Shown one piece after another: positions 1-8,300 of a stretch of DNA of 26,346 nucleotides; positions within the stretch are counted from its first letter, which is position 1; each line of letters starts with the position of its first letter. This DNA comes from a virus. Where the stretch lies: positions 1-26,346 of IMG/VR virus record IMGVR_UViG_3300025099_000116, one strand, 5' to 3'. The position numbers and the translations under genes are program-made. The notes beneath the pieces were generated by a model that saw only the letters and a program-made list of their open reading frames with translations, was not told where the DNA came from and searched no databases.

Positions 1-2
1 GA

Positions 3-1700
3 ATGTGCTACCTTAAAAACAGACGATCTGGATTTTCATTTATGTCCTCGGCGGAACTTGTTAACCAAGCAACAATATCTAGTGACTCCAGATTTGGTAT
101 ACTCTCTAAATCTGGATCAGATGCTAAAAAAATGTTTACAGATAAAGTCGTCCCAATATCCGTTAACTATCCGTTTTTCTTCAAACCGATCCAGGACGGT
201 ATGGATCGTCCTAAAACAGAACTTGCATACAGAGTTCCAGCTTCGAAGCTTACTAGAAGGAAGCTTGAAAGCAATGAACAATTAAGAGAGCTAGACGGAC
301 TTGATACAACTATTGACTGGAAAAATACTGGTGACAACTCTTACGATGGTGAAAAGCTAAAACTATTAGCTCACGATGAAAGTGGTAAGTGGGAGAGGCC
401 TGATAATATATTAAATAACTGGAGGGTTACAAAAACTACATTACGTCTTGGTTCTAGGATTGTAGGTAAATGTATGATGGGCTCAACTTCAAATGCTTTA
501 GACAAAGGTGGAGACAACTTTAAAAAATTATACTACGCTTCAGACGTTACTAAAAGAAATAGAAACGGACAAACATCTTCTGGGCTCTATAGCTTGTTCA
601 TTCCTATGGAATGGAACTACGAAGGATTCATCGATACTTATGGACTACCTGTCTTCATTGGAGGCAAAGGTTCAGTCAAAGGAGTTGATGGTATTGAAAT
701 TAAAACGGGAGTTATTGAGCACTGGGAAAACGAAGTCGACGGCTTAAGGTCGGATCAAGATGGTTTAAATGAATATTACCGTCAATTTCCAAGAACTGAA
801 GCTCATGCTTTTAGAGATGAAGCTAAAGATACTTTATTTAATTTAACTAGAATATACCAACAAATAGATTATAATATAGAGTTAAATAATATATCTTCAG
901 TTACAAGAGGTAGTTTTATGTGGGAAAATGGAATTAAAGATACTAAAGTTTCTTTTATACCTAATAAAGATGGAAGATTCTTAATATCTTGGGTACCACC
1001 TAAAAACTTGCAAAACCGAGTGATTATAAATAATGGTACTAAATCTCCTGGTAATGAACATATTGGAGCTTTTGGTTGTGATAGTTATGATATAAGTGGC
1101 ACTGTTGACGGTAAAGGATCTAACGGTGCTTTACATGGACTAACTAAATTCAGCATGGAAGATGCTCCTCCAAACCATTTCTTTCTAGAATACATATCAA
1201 GGCCTCAGACAGCTGAGATATTCTTTGAAGATGTGTTAATGGCTTTAGTATTTTATAGTATGCCTTTGCTTTGTGAAAATAACAAACCTAGGCTATTGTA
1301 TTATTTAAAACGTAGAGGTTATAGAGGTTTTTCAATGAATCGTCCTGATAAAATTTGGAATAAACTTTCAACAACAGAAAAAGAAATAGGTGGTATACCT
1401 AATTCAAGTGAGGATATTAAACAAGCACACGCAGCAGCAATAGAATCTTATATAGAAACTTATGTAGGTGCTTTGCAAGAAGGATATGGAGATATGTATT
1501 TTCACAACACTTTAGAAGACTGGAGTAAATTTAATATAAACAACAGAACTAAGTACGATGCAACAATAAGTTCTGGTCTTGCTATAATGGCTTGCAATAA
1601 AAACAGGTATAGACCAACTCCTGAAAAAAATTATAAACCTATAAGTTTAGGTTTTAAAAGATACAATAACAACGGAGATGTTTCAAAAATAATAAAATAA
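3..1700 (+). CDS. terL: Terminase large subunit, 5'-partial
   Basis: DNA-packaging motor: an N-terminal ATPase and a C-terminal RNase H-like nuclease that cuts the concatemer. The true start lies before the window, because the first visible residues already belong to the ATPase core. Counting from the Met at base 3, a Walker A-like loop NRRSGFSFM is at residues 6-14, a Walker B-like LLAHDE at 121-126 (D125, E126) and a coupling-motif-like MGSTSN at 159-164. The nuclease half contains GAFGCDSYD (D360), a second acidic position near E396 and D519 in YDATISSGLAIMA, matching the usual three-acid arrangement. The Walker A lysine is replaced by Phe, with Lys/Arg just upstream, as in deviant terminase loops. 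Codon choice becomes more AT-rich near base 780-840, close to the ATPase/nuclease junction. It sits 4 bases before the portal gene. The family assignment is firm; the packaging type cannot be read from the sequence. Confidence 0.9.
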   Translation: MCYLKNRRSGFSFMSSAELVNQATISSDSRFGILSKSGSDAKKMFTDKVVPISVNYPFFFKPIQDGMDRPKTELAYRVPASKLTRRKLESNEQLRELDGLDTTIDWKNTGDNSYDGEKLKLLAHDESGKWERPDNILNNWRVTKTTLRLGSRIVGKCMMGSTSNALDKGGDNFKKLYYASDVTKRNRNGQTSSGLYSLFIPMEWNYEGFIDTYGLPVFIGGKGSVKGVDGIEIKTGVIEHWENEVDGLRSDQDGLNEYYRQFPRTEAHAFRDEAKDTLFNLTRIYQQIDYNIELNNISSVTRGSFMWENGIKDTKVSFIPNKDGRFLISWVPPKNLQNRVIINNGTKSPGNEHIGAFGCDSYDISGTVDGKGSNGALHGLTKFSMEDAPPNHFFLEYISRPQTAEIFFEDVLMALVFYSMPLLCENNKPRLLYYLKRRGYRGFSMNRPDKIWNKLSTTEKEIGGIPNSSEDIKQAHAAAIESYIETYVGALQEGYGDMYFHNTLEDWSKFNINNRTKYDATISSGLAIMACNKNRYRPTPEKNYKPISLGFKRYNNNGDVSKIIK

Positions 1701-1704
1701 ATAA

Positions 1705-4098
1705 ATGAATCAGATTTCTTATAATAATAATAGTTCGTTCCCAAGCCAGGTGGTACCTGATGCAGAGAAAGCTACTTTAGAATATGGTCTTGCTGTCGGT
1801 AGAGCTATAGAAGGAGAATGGTTTAGGAATTACAGAGGTGGTGCTGGTATGAGTGGTTATGCTACTAACTACGCCAACTACCATAGTTTAAGATTATACG
1901 CAAGAGGCGAACAACCTGTTCAAAAATATAAAGACGAATTAGCTATAAATGGTGATTTATCTTACTTAAATTTAGACTGGAAACCAGTTCCTGTTATATC
2001 CAAGTTTGTAGATATTGTTGTTAATGGCATGTCTCAAAGAAATTACGAAATAAAAGCTTTTGCAGTTGATCCTTTTTCAACTAATAAAAGAACAGAGTAC
2101 GCTAAAGAGTTAATGCGTGATGTTAGAGAAAGAGATCTAATACAGCAATTAAGAGATACTTTAGGTGTTGAAATGCAAAGTAAAGCTAGTAAAGAATTAG
2201 GTTTAGAAAGTGAAGAAGAGTTACAATTGCATTTACAATTAGACTATAAGCAGTCTATAGAAATAGCTGAAGAAGAGGTTATAACTGATATACTTAATAG
2301 AAATAGATATGATTTAACAAGACGTAGGTTTTGTCAAGATTTAACTGTTTTAGGTATAGGTGCTGTAAAAACTAACTGGAACAAAGCGGAAGGCGTAGTT
2401 ATAGACTACGTAGATCCTGCTGCTTTAGTTTATTCATATACAGAAGATCCTAATTTTGAAGATATATATTATGCTGGTGAAGTTAAATCAATATCTTTAT
2501 CAGATTTAAAAATGCAGTTTCCTTATCTTACAGATCAAGAAATGGAGACTATACAAAAGTATCCTGGTAACTCTGAATATTTAAGAAACTGGAACGGTAG
2601 AAGTGATCAACAAACTGTTCAAGTAGTTTACTTTGAATATAAAACTTATTCAGATCAAGTATTTAAAATAAAAGAAACTAATACGGGTTTAGAAAAAGCA
2701 TTAGAAAAGTCAGATACTTTTAATCCACCTAAAAACGACAAGTTTGATAGAGTATCTAGAACTATAGAAACTTTGTATAGTGGAGCTAAAATACTAGGGC
2801 ATCCTATGATGTTAAAATGGGAGTTAGCTGAAAATATGACTAGACCTAGCGCTGATACTACTAAAGTGAAAATGAATTATAGTATATGTGCACCTAGAAT
2901 GTACAAGGGTAAAATTGATTCATTAGTAAACCGTATAACTGGTTTTGCTGATATGATTCAATTAACTCATTTAAAAATACAACAAGTATTATCTAGAGTG
3001 GTTCCTGACGGTGTATACTTAGACATGGATGGCTTAGCAGAAGTAGATCTTGGTAATGGAACTAATTACAATCCAGCTGAAGCTTTGAATATGTATTTTC
3101 AAACAGGTTCCATTGTAGGTAGAAGTTTAACTCAAGATGGTGATCTAAATAGAGGTAAAGTTCCAATACAAGAATTACAGACTGGATCTGGTGGTGCTAA
3201 GATACAAAGCCTAATACAGACTTATCAATATTATTTACAAATGATAAGAGACGTGACGGGACTTAATGAAGCAAGAGATGGTAGTACTCCTGATAAAAAT
3301 GCTTTAGTAGGGTTACAGAAATTAGCTGCTGCTAACTCAAACACTGCAACTAGACATTTACTACAAGCAATGTTATATCTTACGTCTAGAACATGTGAAA
3401 ATGTATCATTAAGAGTTTCTGATTCTTTAGAGTTTCCATTTACTAGACAAGCTTTAGAAAATAGTATATCAAGATACAATGTAGCTACTTTAGATGAATT
3501 ATCTGATTTAAACATACACGACTTTGGTATATTCTTAGAGCTAGAGCCTGATGAAGAAGAGAAACAAGTGTTAGAGCAAAATATTCAAATAGCTTTAAAA
3601 ACTGGTGGTATTGATTTAGAAGATGCTATTGATTTAAGAGAGATTAATAATATTAAGCTTGCTAATCAAATGTTAAAGCAAAGAAGAAAAGCTAAACAAA
3701 AAAGAGACCAGCAAGCTGCACAAGCTAATATACAAGCTCAAGCTCAAGCAAATGCTGAGTCTAGTGAAAAAGCTGCTTTAGCTGAAATGCAAAAGCAACA
3801 AGCATTAGCAGAAACAGAAGTACAGGTTGAACAAGCTAAATCTCAGTTTGAGATTAATAAAATGCAACAAAAAGCAGAGATTGATAGACAGTTGTTAGAA
3901 TTAAGGTATCAGTTTGATATGAAATTAAAACAAATGGAAACTCAGCAAATAGATGCAAAAGAAAAAATGATTGAAGATCGTAAAGACGAGAGAACTAGAA
4001 TTCAAGCTACTCAACAAAGTAAAATGATTGACCAACGAAAAAACGATTTATTACCAACTGATTTTGAACAAAATCAACAAAACCCATTGCTAGGTTAA
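1705..4098 (+). CDS. Portal protein
   Basis: Dodecameric ring at the unique capsid vertex through which DNA is packaged and ejected. The 797-residue length fits the large portals of podoviruses. Features typical of portals are a hydrophobic helix FVDIVVNGMSQRNY near residues 101-114, the DPAALVYSYTEDPNFED segment, and a conserved-looking TGLNEARDGSTPDKNALVG region followed by a long helical stretch. The last ~140 residues are almost entirely Gln/Ala/Lys/Glu, with coiled-coil character and no Pro until the C-terminal tail. This could form a barrel reaching into the capsid, as in P22-type portals. The start is 4 bases after the terminase stop, in an A-rich leader without Shine-Dalgarno sequence. 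The context between terminase and scaffold supports the call strongly. Confidence 0.88.
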   Translation: MNQISYNNNSSFPSQVVPDAEKATLEYGLAVGRAIEGEWFRNYRGGAGMSGYATNYANYHSLRLYARGEQPVQKYKDELAINGDLSYLNLDWKPVPVISKFVDIVVNGMSQRNYEIKAFAVDPFSTNKRTEYAKELMRDVRERDLIQQLRDTLGVEMQSKASKELGLESEEELQLHLQLDYKQSIEIAEEEVITDILNRNRYDLTRRRFCQDLTVLGIGAVKTNWNKAEGVVIDYVDPAALVYSYTEDPNFEDIYYAGEVKSISLSDLKMQFPYLTDQEMETIQKYPGNSEYLRNWNGRSDQQTVQVVYFEYKTYSDQVFKIKETNTGLEKALEKSDTFNPPKNDKFDRVSRTIETLYSGAKILGHPMMLKWELAENMTRPSADTTKVKMNYSICAPRMYKGKIDSLVNRITGFADMIQLTHLKIQQVLSRVVPDGVYLDMDGLAEVDLGNGTNYNPAEALNMYFQTGSIVGRSLTQDGDLNRGKVPIQELQTGSGGAKIQSLIQTYQYYLQMIRDVTGLNEARDGSTPDKNALVGLQKLAAANSNTATRHLLQAMLYLTSRTCENVSLRVSDSLEFPFTRQALENSISRYNVATLDELSDLNIHDFGIFLELEPDEEEKQVLEQNIQIALKTGGIDLEDAIDLREINNIKLANQMLKQRRKAKQKRDQQAAQANIQAQAQANAESSEKAALAEMQKQQALAETEVQVEQAKSQFEINKMQQKAEIDRQLLELRYQFDMKLKQMETQQIDAKEKMIEDRKDERTRIQATQQSKMIDQRKNDLLPTDFEQNQQNPLLG

Positions 4099-4114
4099 TA
4101 CTTAGTAATTATTA

Positions 4115-4135
4115 TTAATTATTATATTATATTAT
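4115..4135 (+). repeat. First copy of the shared AT-only gene leader
   Basis: This 21-base sequence ends on the first two bases of the scaffold start codon and is identical to 7154-7174. The remaining gap (4099-4114) is also A/T-rich. It may be a promoter, a translation leader or a chance product of low-complexity sequence; length and position before two start codons argue against pure chance. Confidence 0.45.
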
Positions 4136-5312
4136 GTCACAAAAAGAAGAAGTAAAGCCTTTAAAGGTTAAAGCTAAAAAGCCTTCTATAAAAACTAAAT
4201 CAAACGAAACATATAAAGTAGATTTAGCTAACAAAGAAGAAAAAGAAGTCAAAGAAGAAATAAAAGAAGAAGTAAAAGATGCCGTTCAAACACAAGAAAC
4301 AAATGATAGCGATGCTATTGTCGAAGAAAAGAAAGACGAGACAAGTAGCAAAGAAGTGGTTGAAGAAGTACGGTCCACCCAAGCTGAAACAGTAGAGTCT
4401 CCTATATTAGAAATAATAGAAGATGAAACTAAAAAAGTAGAGAACAAATATAAAGAAGCTGTAAGAGATGAAAAGGTTTTAGGAAAACAATTACCTGATA
4501 ACATCGAAAAACTAGTTTCTTTTATGGAGGAAACAGGTGGTAATATTGAAGACTATGTTAGATTAAATAGAGATTATTCTAATATTGATGACAACGCTTT
4601 GCTTAAAGAATATTATAAAAACACTAAGTCACATCTTAATCAAGAAGAAATAGCTTTCATAATGGAAGATAATTTCTCGTATGATGAAGATATAGACGAA
4701 GAGCGAGATATAAAGAAAAAGAAACTTGCTTTTAAAGAAGAAATTGCAAAAGCCAAAAACTTTTTGGAAGAAACCAAGAGTAAGTATTACGACGAGATCA
4801 AGTTGAGACCGGGCGTTACTCAGGAACAACAAAGAGCTATGGATTTTTTCAATAGATACAACAAAGAACAACAAATAGCTGAAAAGCATCATGAGTCATT
4901 TAAAAATAAAACTAATGATTATTTCACTGATAATTTCGAAGGTTTCGATTTTGATTTAGGTGAAAAGAAATTTAGGTATAAAATATCAAATGCTAATGAT
5001 GTCGCTGAAAAACAGTCAAACTTAAACACGTTTGTTAAGAAGTTCTTAAACAAAGAGGGAGAAGTTGTTGATACTGTAGGTTATCACAAAGCTATTTACG
5101 CTGCTGAAAATGCAGATACTATTGCTAATCATTTTTATGAGCAAGGCAAAGCCGATGCTGTAAAGAATATGATGGCTAAATCTAAGAATATAACAAATGA
5201 ACCTAGGCCACAGGCTAATGGTGATATTTTTATTAATGGATTAAAAGTACGTGCAATCACTGGCGCAGATAGTTCTAAGTTGAAAATAAAAACAAAAAAC
5301 AACAACAACTAA
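4134..5312 (+). CDS. Putative scaffolding protein
   Basis: Probably the internal scaffold that guides capsid assembly and is then removed. The 392-residue protein has the expected composition and position, directly between portal and major capsid protein. Residues 1-110 are a low-complexity Lys/Glu-rich stretch; the middle (about 118-260) is predicted helical and highly charged, including LPDNIEKLVSFMEETGG and a Lys-rich helix; the C-terminus is basic (KLKIKTKNNNN). There are no Cys residues and few aromatic clusters. No separate capsid maturation protease is visible nearby, so either the scaffold leaves intact or a protease elsewhere acts on it. The start follows a 35-base AT-only gap that shares 21 identical bases with the leader of the gene at 7178. 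An alternative is a different head-internal protein. Confidence 0.72.
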   Translation: MSQKEEVKPLKVKAKKPSIKTKSNETYKVDLANKEEKEVKEEIKEEVKDAVQTQETNDSDAIVEEKKDETSSKEVVEEVRSTQAETVESPILEIIEDETKKVENKYKEAVRDEKVLGKQLPDNIEKLVSFMEETGGNIEDYVRLNRDYSNIDDNALLKEYYKNTKSHLNQEEIAFIMEDNFSYDEDIDEERDIKKKKLAFKEEIAKAKNFLEETKSKYYDEIKLRPGVTQEQQRAMDFFNRYNKEQQIAEKHHESFKNKTNDYFTDNFEGFDFDLGEKKFRYKISNANDVAEKQSNLNTFVKKFLNKEGEVVDTVGYHKAIYAAENADTIANHFYEQGKADAVKNMMAKSKNITNEPRPQANGDIFINGLKVRAITGADSSKLKIKTKNNNN

Positions 5313-5324
5313 AAAATAAAAATT

Positions 5325-6791
5325 ATGGGATTATCCGGAGGAGGCTTTCCAGCTTCTATTACTCCAATGCCTAACAAAGTCACTGTAGAAGGGAACTATA
5401 TTAACTTCCAAGACGCAGCTGGCGGATTTAATGCGTGGGCACAACAATATCTACCTGAGCTTTACGAAGCAGAAGTAGAAAGATACGGAAACCGAACATT
5501 AGGTGGTTTCTTGAGAATGGTTGGCGCTGAAATGCCAATGACATCTGATCAAGTTATTTGGTCTGAGCAAAATAGATTACACGTTGCTTATGACTCTGTA
5601 ACTGTTGTAGCAGTCGCTGATCCAGTATATACAGTAACTATTGCTTTGCCCGCTGGTCAAGCTACAGGTGCTGTAAGGATTGGTAATACAATTTTAGTTT
5701 CTGATAATGCTACTGGATTAGTTACTGCTAAACTTTTAGTAACTAACGTAGGTGGTGCTACTTCAAATGAGTTAACTTGTACTAGCTATGAAGGGGCTAC
5801 TTTAGTAGGTGGTGCTTTAATTAGTGCTGATAACAGTTTATTCGTTTATGGTTCTGAATTTGGAAAAGGAACAAGTGGTATGGCTGGAGCTATTACTCCT
5901 ACCGCTAAAACTTTCACTAATTCTCCAATTATCCTTAAAGATAATTATGAACTAAGTGGATCTGACGTTGCTCAAATTGGTTGGATTGAAGTATCTACTG
6001 AAGATGGTCAATCTGGTTACTTATGGTATCTAAAAGCTGAATCTGAAACAAGATTAAGATTTGAAGATTACCTTGAAATGTCAATGGTAGAAGGTATTAA
6101 AATGGCTACTGCTGATAAAACTTTTGATGGTAGTGTATTTGCTGCTGGAGATCAAGTTATAAAAGGTACTGAAGGTTTATTTGCTGCTATCGAAGATAGA
6201 GGTAATATATATTCTGGATTTGCTGGTGCTGCTGCTCCTGGTTCAGGTGCTTTAGCTGATTTCGATGAAATCCTTAAGCAACTAGATAAGCAAGGTGCTA
6301 TTGAAGAGAACATGTTATTTTTATCTAGAGCTACTGCTCTTGATTTTGATGATATGATTGCTGCTGTTAACGGAGCTTATGCTTCTAAGCAAGCTGCTTC
6401 TTATGGTCTTTTTGACAATGACGGAGATATGGCATTAAACTTTGGATTTTCAGGTTTTAGAAGAGGTTCTTATGACTTCTATAAAACTGATTGGAAATAT
6501 TTAAATGATGCTACTACTAGAGGTTTAGATAATGAGATTGATGGTGTAATGGTTCCTGCTGGAACAACTACAGTGTACGATCAAATGTTAGGATCAAACA
6601 TCAGACGTCCTTTCTTACATGTAAGATATAGAGCTTCTGAAACTGAAGATAGAAAGATGAAATCTTGGATCACTGGTTCAGTTGGTGGAGCTTACACTTC
6701 TGATCTTGATGTTATGAGAGTTAATTTCTTATCTGAAAGATGTTTAGTAACTCAAGCTGCTAATAACTTCGTGTTATTTAAAGGAGCTTAA
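5325..6791 (+). CDS. Major capsid protein
   Basis: Main shell protein, expected to have the HK97 fold. The 488-residue length and the position after the scaffold fit. The N-terminal arm includes a helical segment WAQQYLPELYEAEVERYG followed by TSDQVIWSEQNRLH (residues 74-86). Residues about 98-175 form a Gly/Thr/Val-rich beta segment that looks like an insertion. The core resumes with SDVAQIGWIEV (213-223), GYLWYLKAESETRLRFEDYL (231-250) and GAIEENMLFLSRATALDFDD (324-343). The C-terminal part has a FGFSGFRRGSYDFYKTDWKY block (373-392). The gene begins 12 bases after the scaffold stop with an A-rich leader. The first ~300 bases use more C/G-ending codons than the rest. I am confident in the role from context and composition; the subfamily (possibly crAss-like) is a guess. 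Confidence 0.85.
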   Translation: MGLSGGGFPASITPMPNKVTVEGNYINFQDAAGGFNAWAQQYLPELYEAEVERYGNRTLGGFLRMVGAEMPMTSDQVIWSEQNRLHVAYDSVTVVAVADPVYTVTIALPAGQATGAVRIGNTILVSDNATGLVTAKLLVTNVGGATSNELTCTSYEGATLVGGALISADNSLFVYGSEFGKGTSGMAGAITPTAKTFTNSPIILKDNYELSGSDVAQIGWIEVSTEDGQSGYLWYLKAESETRLRFEDYLEMSMVEGIKMATADKTFDGSVFAAGDQVIKGTEGLFAAIEDRGNIYSGFAGAAAPGSGALADFDEILKQLDKQGAIEENMLFLSRATALDFDDMIAAVNGAYASKQAASYGLFDNDGDMALNFGFSGFRRGSYDFYKTDWKYLNDATTRGLDNEIDGVMVPAGTTTVYDQMLGSNIRRPFLHVRYRASETEDRKMKSWITGSVGGAYTSDLDVMRVNFLSERCLVTQAANNFVLFKGA

Positions 6792-6823
6792 TTAATTATT
6801 AACATTTAAAAAAAATAAGAAAA

Positions 6824-7111
6824 ATGGGATATATAAAATTTTATGACGCTGCATTTGGTGGAGACCAAATAATTTTTTTAGGTAATGCTATTAAAATTGA
6901 TTCGACCACTAATGATTGCTCTATTACTTACGGGCTATTAGCTAGTGATGACAGTGCAATCTCGTTGATAATTTATTCAACTGGAAATGGATCTGCTATA
7001 CGAGCTAAAATTATAGAAGCTATAGGTAAAGTAGATGGTGGAGGTATTACAACTATAGATATGAGTGATACTGCTACTACACAAGCATCAGAGCTTAACG
7101 GCATCGCTTAA
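6824..7111 (+). CDS. Small unknown head-region protein, possible capsid decoration
   Basis: I do not recognise this 95-residue protein. It is beta-rich, with alternating hydrophobic and polar residues (KFYDAAFGGDQIIFLGNAIKI, SAISLIIYSTGNGSAIRAKI), no Cys, and a Thr/Ser/Asp-rich C-terminal end. It lies 32 bases after the capsid gene and is the last gene before a strong terminator, so it is probably co-transcribed with the capsid gene. Small genes in this position are often capsid decoration or cement proteins, which is the basis for the suggestion; nothing in the residues proves it. Start codon ATG-GGA follows an A-rich leader like those of its neighbours. Confidence 0.6.
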   Translation: MGYIKFYDAAFGGDQIIFLGNAIKIDSTTNDCSITYGLLASDDSAISLIIYSTGNGSAIRAKIIEAIGKVDGGGITTIDMSDTATTQASELNGIA

Positions 7112-7129
7112 GTAAAACAAAAACAATAA

Positions 7130-7155
7130 GATCCCGCTTCGGCGGGGTCTTTTTT
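7130..7155 (+). terminator. Rho-independent terminator with TTCG tetraloop
   Basis: An 8-base-pair GC-rich stem, GATCCCGC (7130-7137) with GCGGGGTC (7142-7149), closes a TTCG loop (7138-7141) and is followed directly by six T (7150-7155). One pair is a G-T wobble. The C(UUCG)G loop is exceptionally stable in RNA. It lies 18 bases after the stop of the small gene at 6824-7111 and is the only strong intrinsic terminator I see in the window, so it should mark the end of the terminase-to-capsid transcript or reduce read-through after the capsid gene. Confidence 0.9.
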
Positions 7156-7177
7156 AATTATTATATTATATTATATT
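7154..7177 (+). promoter_or_regulatory. AT-only leader shared with the scaffold gene, possible promoter or translation leader
   Basis: Directly after the terminator T-run, bases 7154-7174 are identical over 21 bases to 4115-4135, just before the scaffold start (core TTAATTATTATATTAT). The copy here has one extra ATATT unit before its ATG. Being located between a terminator and a gene start makes a promoter plausible; the same position could equally be an A/U-rich ribosome-loading leader. No Bacteroidota-type TAnnTTTG or -35-like box is evident. Confidence 0.4.
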
Positions 7178-7963
7178 ATGGAAACAAAAGAAAAAAAAGC
7201 TCCTGCTCCCAAGCAAGAGGTTAAAAAAGATACTTGGGAATATAAAGATAGAAATTACTTTCTATTAGGTAGTAAAATGCCTTTAACCTATACTATAACA
7301 TCTAGACACTCTAGAAGATACCCTTGTGTTTGGTTTGATAAGGATTTAGGTTACGAAAGAGAATTAAGATATGCTACTAATCAAAAAAGCATATTTGTAG
7401 ACGAACAACAAGGTTCAGCCACTTTAAAACATATTGTCTTTGAAAAAGGCCATTTAATGGTTAAAAAAGAGCAAAGAAACTTACAAGAGTTTCTAGCTAA
7501 ACACCCACATAATGGTCTTTTATTCAAAGAGTTCGATGCAGTTGCTAAAGCAGTTGATGAATACGAAGACTTAGAAATAGAATTAGAAGCAATGAACGCT
7601 GCTAAAACAATGGATATAGATCAATTAGAAGCTATATTAAGAGTTGAACTAGGTTCAAGCGTTGCTAATCTTTCAAGTAAAGAATTAAAAAGAGATGGAT
7701 TACTTTTTGCTAAAAACAATCCTGCACTTTTTATTAGTTTAGCACAAGATGAAAATGTTGTAATTAGAAACTTTGCTATAAGAGCTGTTGAAGAGAATAT
7801 AATTAAACTTGACAGTGATCAAAGAACATTTAAATGGGCTGCTAATGGTCGTAAACTAATGACAGTGCCTTTTGATGAAAACCCATATTCAGCTATGGCT
7901 GCATGGTTTAAGACAGATGAAGGACTTGAGGTTTACAGATCTATAGAGAAAAAGTTCAAATAA
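7178..7963 (+). CDS. Unknown head-region protein
   Basis: I cannot name a function for this 261-residue protein, although its general look (RNYFLLGSKMPLTYTI, SRHSRRYPCVWFD, ELRYATNQKSIFVDEQ) is that of a protein found near capsid genes in environmental phages. The first ~20 residues are Lys/Ala/Pro-rich and probably disordered. Residues 20-95 look beta-rich; from about 100 the protein is helical and acidic (EYEDLEIELEAMNAAKTMDIDQLEAIL), and the C-terminus carries RKLMTVPFDENPYSAMAAWF. No signal peptide, membrane segment or catalytic motif is visible. It starts right after the terminator and AT-only leader and is followed by the largest non-coding gap, so it may be a single-gene transcription unit. 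A minor head or head-completion role is inferred from position only. Confidence 0.65.
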   Translation: METKEKKAPAPKQEVKKDTWEYKDRNYFLLGSKMPLTYTITSRHSRRYPCVWFDKDLGYERELRYATNQKSIFVDEQQGSATLKHIVFEKGHLMVKKEQRNLQEFLAKHPHNGLLFKEFDAVAKAVDEYEDLEIELEAMNAAKTMDIDQLEAILRVELGSSVANLSSKELKRDGLLFAKNNPALFISLAQDENVVIRNFAIRAVEENIIKLDSDQRTFKWAANGRKLMTVPFDENPYSAMAAWFKTDEGLEVYRSIEKKFK

Positions 7964-8042
7964 CAAGTAAGAACTAAAATAAACAAGTAACTATATAAAT
8001 AAGCATAGTACCGTAACGTATTTAGTAATATAATAAAAGTAA

Positions 8043-8056
8043 GCATAGCTCTATGC
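8043..8056. promoter_or_regulatory. 14-base dyad, possible operator
   Basis: GCATAG and CTATGC are perfect inverted arms separated by CT. The arm sequence, as TAAGCATAG, occurs also at 8000-8008 in direct orientation and at 8101-8109 inverted, with roughly 40- and 60-base spacing. Repeated short dyads in a non-coding gap are typical of protein-binding sites, but no binding protein is known here. Confidence 0.4.
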
Positions 8057-8147
8057 GCTTATTTTAATTGTTAGAGAGTTTACGAAGATATTTTATTTTA
8101 CTATGCTTAAACCGAAAAGGTGCTTCTCTTATTGGAAGATTACTAAG

Positions 8148-8177
8148 TATTTTAGTTGAAAAGCAAAAAATGATTTG
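8148..8177 (+). repeat. Imperfect direct repeat, copy 1
   Basis: TATTTTAGTTGA, three spacer bases, then GCAAAAAATGA, T and TTG. It matches 8238-8268 with one substitution in the second block and a 3- versus 4-base spacer. Start-to-start distance is 90 bases. Confidence 0.75.
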
Positions 8178-8237
8178 ATTTGTAAATATTACGATAATTG
8201 ACGCAAGTTAATTGTTTTACTATGTATGATGAAAAAT

Positions 8238-8268
8238 TATTTTAGTTGAGTACGCAAAAAATGAATTG
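8238..8268 (+). repeat. Imperfect direct repeat, copy 2
   Basis: TATTTTAGTTGA, four spacer bases (GTAC), then GCAAAAAATGA, A and TTG. Each copy is preceded by a TTTTACTATG element, 52 bases upstream for copy 1 and 23 bases upstream here, so the region looks like a diverged duplication. Confidence 0.75.
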
Positions 8269-8278
8269 TAATTGGATG

Positions 8279-8300
8279 AAAAAGGGAAGTACCTTTTTTT
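8279..8300 (+). terminator. Weak terminator-like hairpin before the connector genes
   Basis: AAAAAGG (8279-8285) can pair with CCTTTTT (8292-8298) around a six-base loop, and the T-run continues to 8300. Only two G-C pairs support the stem, so termination would be partial. It lies 20 bases before the next start codon, which suggests an attenuator or the 3' end of a small RNA from the gap rather than an operon end. Confidence 0.5.

Noticed and set aside
58-747. Alternative plus-strand frames inside the terminase (58-285 and 508-747)
   Set aside because: They overlap the conserved ATPase coding frame and show no recognisable protein features.
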